A DNA stretch of 55,018 nt, from contig NZ_AUCM01000017.1 in NCBI RefSeq assembly GCF_000429765.1, positions 1 through 55,018 of the forward strand, read 5' to 3'. Origin of the DNA: Gemmobacter nectariphilus DSM 15620 (lineage in GTDB: Bacteria; Pseudomonadota; Alphaproteobacteria; Rhodobacterales; Rhodobacteraceae). The notes under the pieces are model-generated. The model was not told the origin of the DNA, made no database searches, and saw only the letters and a program-made list of their open reading frames with translations. The translations under genes and the position numbers were made by a program. Of the stretch, positions 49,151 to 55,018 are shown in pieces (positions within the stretch are counted from its first letter, which is position 1; every line of letters begins with the position of its first letter).

Positions 49151-49641
49151 CAGCGCACCTCCTCGCCGAGCAGCAGCCGGAACTTGGGCTTGGCCGTCCG
49201 GACCGTGCGCGCGGGCTCGAACTCCTGGCGGATGTCCGTGGGCCAGGCGGTGTACTTCCGCTCGGGGACGCTGAACGCGATGTCGACGTACTCGGTGGGA
49301 TCGGCGCCATCGGCCCGGATGCGCTCGACCAGACCGGCGAGCATCGCCTGGTCCCAGTCGACGCGCTTGGGCAGCTCCGCGACCACCGTGACCGGGCCGT
49401 CCTGCAGCCTGACCGTACCGGTGTCCTTGCCCTCCGCGCGGCGCGCCTCCAGCGCGTCGTCGCCGTACTTCAGCGCGATGGCCCCGACGATCCAGTCGTA
49501 AAGGGTCTTGGCGGCGCGCAGCCGCTCACAGGCTTCGTCTTCAGCGAGCGCCAGTTGCTCACCGGAAAGGGCAATGATCTCGTCGATCGACATGGAGGAC
49601 AGATCGTCGAGGGGGATGCGGTTGGGGATCGTCATGGCCAC
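49150..49641 (-). CDS. hypothetical early phage protein, 163 residues
   Basis: A 163-residue protein. The N-terminal half is helical (MSIDEIIALSGEQLALAEDE, LRAAKTLYDWIVGAIALKYG); the second half is beta-rich (RLQDGPVTVVAELPKRVDWD, EYVDIAFSVPERKYTAWPTD). Similar proteins sit before Sak4-like genes in related prophages, but no function is known. It lies 4 nt after the HTH gene and overlaps the Sak4-like gene by 1 nt. Confidence 0.7.
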   Translation of the reverse strand: MAMTIPNRIPLDDLSSMSIDEIIALSGEQLALAEDEACERLRAAKTLYDWIVGAIALKYGDDALEARRAEGKDTGTVRLQDGPVTVVAELPKRVDWDQAMLAGLVERIRADGADPTEYVDIAFSVPERKYTAWPTDIRQEFEPARTVRTAKPKFRLLLGEEVR

Positions 49642-49645
49642 CCCC

Positions 49646-49855
49646 TCACGCCAGCTTCACGGTGGGCTTGTCGGCCGTGCTCGAGCAGTGCCGGTTGGCC
49701 TCGTAGGCCTCGACATCCTCGAGCCGGTACACGACACGGCCGCCGATCTTGATGAAGGCGGGGCCCTCACCGGTCCAACGCCAGCGCTCCAGCGTGCGCG
49801 GGCTTATCTTCCATCGAGCTGCCAGCTCGGCCTGGTTGAGATGCGTGACAGACAT
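49646..49855 (-). CDS. excisionase/AlpA-like HTH protein
   Basis: A 69-residue protein: HLNQAELAARWKISPRTLER, WRWTGEGPAFIKIGGRVVYR, LEDVEAYEANR. This is the MerR-like winged HTH of phage excisionases and AlpA regulators. The ATG at 49855 is chosen for GAGG 7 nt upstream; the longer frame from 49918 reads through an IS end. It is the first gene of the early operon. It could direct excision with the integrase at 4204 or control early transcription. Confidence 0.8.
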   Translation of the reverse strand: MSVTHLNQAELAARWKISPRTLERWRWTGEGPAFIKIGGRVVYRLEDVEAYEANRHCSSTADKPTVKLA

Positions 49856-49881
49856 CCGAAACCTCATTGAGTTGTCCGTTG

Positions 49882-50090
49882 TGTCAATCGGCAGCCAATC
49901 GTGACCCCCTATCGGCATCCAAAAATGACCCCCTTGGAGCGCCCGGGTAGCTGGCCCGATGCGGTGTAGCCCTCACACAGCGCAGCCGTATCGGGCCAGC
50001 GGGTTCTCGGTCATTCACGGGTCTTGAAGCGCCAACTCTCGTTGCCGGTTTTGACGATGTCGCAGTGATGGGTGAGGGCGCGTCGTGTGG
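49882..50090 (-). mobile_element. remnant end of an IS21-family element with the tail of istB
   Basis: From 49882 the sequence has the repeated TGACCCCC boxes (49902-49909 and 49926-49933) of an IS21-family terminus. On the minus strand a reading frame ending at TGA 50011-50013 encodes LTHHCDIVKTGNESWRFKTR, the usual C-terminus of the IstB ATPase. Upstream of about 50083 the istB sequence stops and the VapBC promoter region begins. Only one end remains, so the element is immobile. Confidence 0.7.
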
Positions 50091-50160
50091 GTTTGGTTCA
50101 TTGCGGGAGGTGCGTGGCTCGACTATAGTAAGGAAATGTTCTGAAACGTAAGGATTCGAC

Positions 50161-50409
50161 ATGCACGAATCGACAGTGACCTCGAAAGGTCAGACAACAC
50201 TGCCACGCGATATACGGGCGGTCCTGGGGCTGCATCCGGGTGATCGGGTGCGGTATGTGATCCTGAACGGTGAGGTGCGGCTGTTGAAATCGCGACCGGT
50301 CAACGATCTGGAGGGCCTGCTGCGTCGGCGGGGGTCTGATCCTGTCACGCTCGCGACGATGGAGGAGGTCACTGCCGAAGCAGGAGCGGACGAGGGGCGT
50401 GGGGTGTGA
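50161..50409 (+). CDS. vapB: AbrB/SpoVT-type antitoxin
   Basis: An 82-residue antitoxin. The N-terminal swapped-hairpin DNA-binding domain is MHESTVTSKGQTTLPRDIRA, then LGLHPGDRVRYVILNGEVRL. The C-terminal tail would bind the toxin. The stop overlaps the toxin's GTG start by 4 nt. With VapC it should repress its own promoter, in the region 50090-50160. Confidence 0.88.
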   Translation: MHESTVTSKGQTTLPRDIRAVLGLHPGDRVRYVILNGEVRLLKSRPVNDLEGLLRRRGSDPVTLATMEEVTAEAGADEGRGV

Positions 50410-50804
50410 TCGCCATTGACACCAATGTGCTGGTCCGGTTCCTGACACAGGACGATCCGAAGCAAGGTGCCGCAGCATCCCGCCTGTTTGCTGAGCTGAC
50501 CATCGAAAGCCCTGGCTTTATCTGCCGGGAGGTCGTGGTTGAACTGGTTTGGGTGCTGGAGCGCGCCTATCGCTATAGCCGCGCCGAGATTGCTGCTGCG
50601 CTGGAGGGGCTTCTGTCTGCGGCCGAACTGGAACTGGAAGCGAGCGATGATATCGGCACGGCGTTATATGCCTATCGCGACCAGGGCTTCGGTTTCGCCG
50701 ATCTGATGATTGCAGCGGCGGCACGGCGCATAGGAGCGCGGCATCTGGTGACTTTCGATCAGAAGGCAGCCCGGCTTCCGGGTGTGGAACTGCTTGGAGC
50801 CTGA
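50406..50804 (+). CDS. vapC: VapC-type PIN-domain ribonuclease toxin
   Basis: A 132-residue PIN-domain toxin. Acidic active-site residues are Asp5 (MIAIDTNVLVR), Glu46 (REVVVELVWVL), Asp99 (FADLMIAAAA) and Asp118 (LVTFDQKA). All are present, so it should be active. It starts with GTG inside the antitoxin stop. VapC toxins cut tRNA or rRNA when the antitoxin is lost, and the pair may help keep the island in the genome. One possible substrate of VapC enzymes, initiator tRNA, has a remnant nearby; this may be coincidence. Confidence 0.9.
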   Translation: MIAIDTNVLVRFLTQDDPKQGAAASRLFAELTIESPGFICREVVVELVWVLERAYRYSRAEIAAALEGLLSAAELELEASDDIGTALYAYRDQGFGFADLMIAAAARRIGARHLVTFDQKAARLPGVELLGA

Positions 50805-50948
50805 TGGGAGGGCAGAGGGTTGCTGCCGCGCAATCCCGGACTGGATCCGGCGGAGCAGTGCGCGTAGCTGATTTTCGTGGTGCTATTGCGGCTCAACGGG
50901 TTCGTGTGGAGCGGGATGGAATGGTTGTCCGGGCCATCGCGAAATAGT
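50805..50948. other. gap between VapC and the tRNA remnant
   Basis: No gene, promoter or repeat can be supported in these 144 nt. The first 15 nt after the toxin stop are followed by GC-rich sequence without open frames of note. The tRNA remnant begins abruptly at 50949. Confidence 0.5.
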
Positions 50949-50972
50949 GTTCAAATCCTGCCCCCGCAACCA
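50949..50972 (+). other. second tRNA-fMet 3'-end remnant (attachment-site-like)
   Basis: GTTCAAATCCTGCCCCCGCA at 50949-50968 followed by ACCA is identical to the last 24 nt of the remnant at 2315-2359, but on the opposite strand. It starts within the T-arm; nothing upstream pairs as the rest of a tRNA. A terminator with the same tail follows at 51001. It is the typical size of a tyrosine-integrase attachment core. Confidence 0.72.
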
Positions 50973-51000
50973 AAAAATCACGTAAGATCAAAGACTTCAT

Positions 51001-51024
51001 AGCCGAGCATAACGCTCGGCTTTT
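51001..51024 (+). terminator. Rho-independent terminator after the tRNA remnant
   Basis: Perfect 8-bp stem AGCCGAGC / GCTCGGCT with a 5-nt loop ATAAC, running into TTTT and GTCGTTT. It is the expected downstream terminator of a tRNA-fMet gene. The hairpin at 2260-2282 has a different stem but the same CTTTTGTCGTTT tail. Confidence 0.75.
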
Positions 51025-51185
51025 GTCGTTTGCTGTTTACATCAACGCTACATCAACACGACACCAGAAAAACCGCAACGGCGCGCATAAGCCCGCATTG
51101 GCAGGCATCACCGGGCTTCGCCGTTCGATACGTCCGTTTCTGACGTGCGCGTACTGCATCCTCTCTTCATCAACGGAGAGAGAAG

Positions 51186-53198
51186 ATGACCACGGAAAAA
51201 CATCTCGCACTCGAACTCGTCGCGGTCCTCGCCGATCGCTTCGGCCCCGGCAGCAAGGTGGCCAAGGAGGTGCCGGGCTGGATCGAATACCTGACCGACG
51301 TCGAATGCCCGGAACGGCCGCGAACCCGGCCAGGGGCGGCCTGGTGGGGGAGAGTACGCGGTCTTCTGGAGGAGCTGCGTGGCGGTGATGATCCACGCGA
51401 GGAAAACCTCGTCCGGATCAACGCGGCGCGCCTCGGGCAGCACTTCGGCCTGACCGACGTGGAGGCGCGGATCCTCGAGTTCTTCGCCAGCTATCGCAGC
51501 TTCGACATGTTCGAGCATGTGGTCGACCGGGCACTCCAGACGCAGGACGTGACGCTGCCGTTCCTGATCGCCCAGTTCGCCGGTGCCGATCACACTGCCG
51601 TCCGTGCGGCGCTTCGGCCAGATGGTCGGCTGCGGACTTCGGGGCTCTTGCAGAACGACGGGCGCAACTGGTCGCGCCAGTCGATCCCCTACACGGTATC
51701 GGATCGCCTCGCCGGTGCGCTGATGGCCGACTTCGGCAACATCGAAGAACTCGTCGCGCTCCTGTTCCCGCCCGCACCGCCGCCCGAAGCGGAATGGGGC
51801 GACTTCACGGGGCTGGGCGACAGTGCAGCCATCATGCGCAAGCTCCTGCAGAAGGCCCTCGCCGAGGGTACGCGCGGGGTGAACATCCTGCTCTACGGGC
51901 CGCCGGGGACGGGCAAGACCGAATTCTGCAAGGTTCTGGCCCGTGAACTTGGCGCCAGCCTGCGCGCGGTCGGCGAGGCGGACGACAGCGGCGAAGAACC
52001 GTCGCGGGGCGAGCGACTGGCCGAACTGGGCATCGCGGGTCGGATGCTGGCGTCGAGGCGTGACACCGTCCTGCTGCTGGATGAAATGGAAGATTTGTTT
52101 GGAGGTCGGCCCGTTCTTCCCTTCTTCCGGCCGGAGCGGACGTCGAAAGTCTTTGCCAACCGGCTCCTGGAAACCAATCCGGTCCCGACCCTCTGGACGA
52201 CCAATTCGATCGAGACCTGCGATCCGGCCTTTCTGCGCAGGATGGCCTTCTCGGCCGAGATGCGCCCGCCCGCAGGGCCAATCCGCAAACGGATCTGGCA
52301 GCGCCTGGCGGATCGGCATGTGGCAATCGAAGATGCCGCGGCGATCACGTCGCTCGCGGAATCCCACGATCAGCCACCGGCGCTGGTGGCAGACGCGATG
52401 CGGGTCGCGCGGGCCTGCGGCGGCGGGATCGACACCTTCGAGCAGGTTCTCGGGGCGTCGGCCAAGGTGACCAATGGCGGTGTCGCGCCGCCGCCCCGCC
52501 ACCACTCCAAGGCCCCGTGGGTTCCGGCACTGGCCAACACCGATACCAGCCTGACCCTGCTGGAAGCGCGGCTGGCCACGACACCCAAACCGCTGCGGCT
52601 GTCCTTCTGCCTCGACGGCCCGGCCGGGACGGGCAAGAGCGCATGGGCGCGTCACCTCGCGCGGCAACTGGGCCTACCGGTCATCGAGAAGCGGGCCTCG
52701 GACTTGCTGTCGATGTGGGTCGGCGGCACCGAAAAGGCGATTGCCCGCGCCTTTGCGGATGCTCGGGCCGAGGGGGCGCTACTGATCTTCGACGAGGCCG
52801 ACAGCCTGCTTGCCGACCGGCGCAACGCTTTCCGTCAGTGGGAGGTGAGCCAGGTCAACGAGATGCTGACCTGGATGGAGAGCCATCCGCTCCCCTTCGT
52901 CTGCACCACCAACCTGGCGGAACACCTCGACCCGGCCACGCAGCGGCGCTTCACCTTCCGCATCCGGTTCGACTGGCTGCGCCCGGATCAGCTGCCGCTT
53001 GCCTGGGCCGCGCATTTCGCGGCGCCGGTTCCGACAGGCGTCGCGGCGCTGGAGCGTCTGGCCCCGGGCGACTTCGCCAATGTCGCCCGCCGGATCCGTG
53101 CCCTTGGTCAGGACGACACCGCGACGATCCTGACCGAACTGCGGCGCGAGTCCGCGGCGAAGGAAGGCGCTGCCCGGCCCATCGGCTTTGGCCGTTGA
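51186..53198 (+). CDS. double AAA+ ATPase
   Basis: A 670-residue protein. About 200 N-terminal helical residues precede two AAA+ modules. The first has Walker A GPPGTGKT (238-245) and Walker B LLLDEMED (Asp299-Glu300); the second has Walker A GPAGTGKS (478-485) and Walker B LIFDEADS (Asp536-Glu537), with TTNLAEHLDPATQRRF as sensor region. It looks like a remodelling ATPase of the Cdc48/ClpX-like AAA group. No nuclease or membrane part is visible. A WYL regulator gene follows after 51 nt, probably co-transcribed. Start ATG has GAGAGAAG upstream. Confidence 0.82.
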   Translation: MTTEKHLALELVAVLADRFGPGSKVAKEVPGWIEYLTDVECPERPRTRPGAAWWGRVRGLLEELRGGDDPREENLVRINAARLGQHFGLTDVEARILEFFASYRSFDMFEHVVDRALQTQDVTLPFLIAQFAGADHTAVRAALRPDGRLRTSGLLQNDGRNWSRQSIPYTVSDRLAGALMADFGNIEELVALLFPPAPPPEAEWGDFTGLGDSAAIMRKLLQKALAEGTRGVNILLYGPPGTGKTEFCKVLARELGASLRAVGEADDSGEEPSRGERLAELGIAGRMLASRRDTVLLLDEMEDLFGGRPVLPFFRPERTSKVFANRLLETNPVPTLWTTNSIETCDPAFLRRMAFSAEMRPPAGPIRKRIWQRLADRHVAIEDAAAITSLAESHDQPPALVADAMRVARACGGGIDTFEQVLGASAKVTNGGVAPPPRHHSKAPWVPALANTDTSLTLLEARLATTPKPLRLSFCLDGPAGTGKSAWARHLARQLGLPVIEKRASDLLSMWVGGTEKAIARAFADARAEGALLIFDEADSLLADRRNAFRQWEVSQVNEMLTWMESHPLPFVCTTNLAEHLDPATQRRFTFRIRFDWLRPDQLPLAWAAHFAAPVPTGVAALERLAPGDFANVARRIRALGQDDTATILTELRRESAAKEGAARPIGFGR

Positions 53199-53249
53199 CC
53201 GAGCGCGTTCGCAGCGGCCAAAGTCGCAGCGAGGGGCAAAGGAGGCATC

Positions 53250-54191
53250 ATGCGCTATTCCCGTCAGGAGGATCTGCTGCGGCTGGCCGTGATGATGCAG
53301 GGCTCGGCCGAAGGCGTGTCGATCGCCGACATCGAACAGACCTTCGGCGTCTCCCGGCGCACGGCCGAGCGGATGCGCGACGCCGTGCTGCGCGCCTTTC
53401 CCCAACTTGAGGAGCGTCCGGGCCTGAACGGCCAGAAATACTGGCGCTTTCCAACCGGCACGCTGGGAAAGATGGTGGAACCCACCGTCGACGAACTGAC
53501 AGCCGGGCACCGCGCCGCCAGCATCGCGCGGCGCGAGGGCGACCTCGACACCGCAGAAACGCTGGCAGGCCTGCTGTCCAAGGTGCAGGCGATGTTTCGA
53601 GAGGACCGCCGCCGTCGCATCGCTGCCGATCTCGAAGCGCAACTGATGGCGGATGGCGTCGCCTTCCGCCCCGGCCCGCGCGAACGCATCGATCCCGAAA
53701 TCCTGCGCAAGCTGCGCAATGCCATCCTTGCCGGGGTGATGATCTCGGCCGACCATCGTGCCCGTGGTTCCGGCAAGCTCTCGCGCAACACACGCCTTGG
53801 CCCCATTGCCATGCTGTTCGGTGAAGGGCGGCAATATCTGCTGGCCTGGAGCGAATACCAGGACGACCTGCGCCTGTTCGCGCTGGCCGGGTTCGAGCGG
53901 ATCGACCTCGAGGACGAGGTGTTCGAGCGCCCCGAGGACTTCGATCTGCAGGACTGGCTGGCCGAAAGCTTTGGCATCTGGCGCGAAGAGCCGCAGGACG
54001 TCGAATGGCGCTTTCTGCCCGAAGTCGCGGACGAGGCCGCGAGTTATGTGTTCCATCCGCGGCAGGAAACCGAGCGCCTTTCGGACGGATCGCTGGTCGT
54101 GCGGTTCCGCGCCGGAGGACGGCAGGAAATGGCTTGGTATCTGGCGAGGTGGGGGGATAACGTCGAGGTGAAGTCAGCAATTCTGTCCTGA
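53250..54191 (+). CDS. WYL-domain transcriptional regulator
   Basis: A 313-residue regulator with an N-terminal HTH (DLLRLAVMMQGSAEGVSIAD, IEQTFGVSRRTAERMRDAVL), a WYL domain at about 150-215 (LRNAILAGVMISADHRARGS, TRLGPIAMLFGEGRQYLLAW) and a WCX-like C-terminus (YVFHPRQETERLSDGSLVVR). It binds DNA and probably a nucleic-acid or nucleotide ligand. It is encoded just after the AAA+ ATPase and likely controls that pair. It is only distantly similar to the WYL regulator at 5479. Confidence 0.85.
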   Translation: MRYSRQEDLLRLAVMMQGSAEGVSIADIEQTFGVSRRTAERMRDAVLRAFPQLEERPGLNGQKYWRFPTGTLGKMVEPTVDELTAGHRAASIARREGDLDTAETLAGLLSKVQAMFREDRRRRIAADLEAQLMADGVAFRPGPRERIDPEILRKLRNAILAGVMISADHRARGSGKLSRNTRLGPIAMLFGEGRQYLLAWSEYQDDLRLFALAGFERIDLEDEVFERPEDFDLQDWLAESFGIWREEPQDVEWRFLPEVADEAASYVFHPRQETERLSDGSLVVRFRAGGRQEMAWYLARWGDNVEVKSAILS

Positions 54192-54231
54192 TCCACTGTT
54201 GGGACGTTGATCGGCTAAGCGGAGTATTTGC

Positions 54232-54765
54232 ATGCCCTACCCAATTGCAGCGTTGATATCATGGCGTCCGTTCTATCAGAGTGCTGACGAGCCATTTTTC
54301 ACACGACAAAATTATGAGGGAATCTCTCACGATTTTCAGAATTTCCTGAGGTCCGGATCGAGGAATGGTTTCTTCTATGGATATGTCCCTTTCATGGCAG
54401 TCAACATGAGCATCGAACGTCTTGCCGATGTCCGTGAGGACTATGCCGACGCTGAAAGTATCGAGGGTGTCACGGTCTATTGGCTCGCGCGTCGCCCTGC
54501 GGATAACGCTCTCTGCCTTGTCGGGTGGTACGAAAACGCAGAGGCGTTCCGCTATGCACAGCAAGGGCCAATGCGGCTCATGGGGAATCCAGAGGTCTGG
54601 TATCGGTTTCGGGCTCGGCAGGCTCTTCTGTTGGCGGAGGATCAACGACCGGTACTAAACCTCCAGGAACGGGAGTGTCTGAAATTCTGTGTATCTGATC
54701 TGGCCCATGCGGTTTTCAGATACGTTCAGGCGTCGAAGCGCCCGGCGAACATTATGGCCAGCTGA
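54232..54765 (+). pseudogene. hypothetical protein truncated by an IS256-family element
   Basis: The frame starts MPYPIAALISWRPFYQSADE and is open for 177 codons, but from about 54671 it reads into the end of an IS256-family element, so only about the first 146 residues are native. The region NGFFYGYVPFMAVNMSIERL, then IEGVTVYWLARRP and LVGWYENAEAFRYA recalls an aromatic-rich N-terminal domain found before nuclease domains in some phage-defence-like proteins; this is from memory and uncertain. Its place after an AAA+/WYL pair suggests a third gene of that locus. Lower GC than its neighbours. Confidence 0.6.
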
Positions 54766-55018
54766 TTGCGGGCCGCAACCCATTCCCGGACCGCGCGGCC
54801 ACCCTTTTCGAAGTTGCGGATGGCGAGGAAGATCAGCTTGGTTGCGGCCTCCTCGGTCGGGAAGGAGCCCTTGGTCTTCAGCGTCTTCCGCAGCACTCGG
54901 TTCAGCGACTCCACGGCGTTGGTGGTATAGATGATCTTCCGGATCGCGGCGGTGAAGGCATAGAACGGGATCACCTCGGCCCAGGCGCGGCGCCAGGCCG
55001 GGGCGATGGAGGGGTACT
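54671..55018 (-). mobile_element. IS256-family element, right part
   Basis: GGGAGTGTCTGAAATTCTGT at 54671-54690 resembles the terminal inverted repeats of IS256-family elements and sits 36 nt beyond the transposase stop. The other end lies outside the window. The element has inserted into the gene at 54232. Confidence 0.65.
54726..55018 (-). CDS. IS256-family transposase, C-terminal part
   Basis: The last 97 residues of a mutator-type transposase; the start is off the window. The sequence runs APAWRRAWAEVIPFYAFTAA, RKIIYTTNAVESLNRVLRKT, LKTKGSFPTEEAATKLIFLA and ends RNQLAIMFAGRFDA. The YTTNAVESLN block holds the last catalytic Glu of the DDE triad. The part in view is intact. Confidence 0.92.
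   Translation of the reverse strand, partial: YPSIAPAWRRAWAEVIPFYAFTAAIRKIIYTTNAVESLNRVLRKTLKTKGSFPTEEAATKLIFLAIRNFEKGGRAVREWVAARNQLAIMFAGRFDA

Larger units (their letters stand above)
4204..49855. mobile_element. prophage with GTA-like tail, from integrase to excisionase-like gene
   Basis: The span holds an ordered phage genome: integrase, cargo operon, tail, lysis, head and packaging genes, then replication and recombination genes and an excisionase-like gene. All needed functions for a siphovirus-type particle appear present and open. The outer limits are approximate, because no direct att repeat was recognised. Confidence 0.75.

Overview
The window is GC-rich DNA, very probably from an alphaproteobacterium of the Rhodobacteraceae type. 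The reasons are the codon use, a tail gene set like that of the Rhodobacter capsulatus gene transfer agent (GTA), small families such as DUF6880, DUF6511, DUF6362 and DUF7220, and initiator-tRNA remnants of alphaproteobacterial type. Almost all of it is accessory DNA: an integrated siphophage-like prophage inside a patchwork of other mobile elements. There are no complete rRNA or tRNA genes and no CRISPR array.

Layout. 1-332: 3' end of an IS3-family element. 415-2358: a small protein and a large serine recombinase whose 3' end runs through a tRNA-fMet 3' remnant. 2545-3984: a DUF6880 protein. 4204-5358: a tyrosine integrase, probably the left end of the prophage. 5479-14719: a tightly packed five-gene plus-strand operon made of a WYL regulator, a UvrD-type helicase with an AddB/Dna2-like iron-sulfur nuclease domain, a type III (Mod-like) DNA methyltransferase, a Res-like helicase-nuclease and a GIY-YIG/DUF4357 protein. 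This looks like an expanded, regulated type III restriction system carried as prophage cargo, and it is the most interesting locus here.

14765-36499 (minus strand) is the phage structural cassette. In transcription order it runs: terminase small and large subunits, gpW-like connector, portal, fused protease-capsid protein, DUF2190, head-tail joining protein, DUF6441, tail terminator, tail tube, two tail chaperones joined by a predicted -1 frameshift, tape measure, DUF2460, lysis genes (holin, GH24 lysozyme, small membrane proteins, nested spanins), DUF2163, NlpC/P60, a 1321-residue GTA-type hub protein and a DUF2793 tip or fibre protein. A plus-strand moron interrupts it at 28144-28746.

36611-38921 holds small genes, including a probable regulator followed by a HicA-like protein. 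38950-49855 (minus strand) is the early/replication cassette: a ParB-methyltransferase fusion, RuvC-like resolvase, prim-pol/DUF3987 primase-helicase, SF2 helicase, Cas4-like nuclease, DUF669, Sak4-like recombinase and an excisionase-like HTH protein. A 250-bp array of alternating inverted decamers lies between the primase and resolvase genes.

49882-50090 is the end of an IS21-family element. VapBC follows (50161-50804), then a second tRNA-fMet 3' remnant with a terminator, in inverted orientation to the first. The right end has a double-AAA+ ATPase with a WYL regulator, a gene cut short by an IS256-family element, and that element's transposase running off the window.
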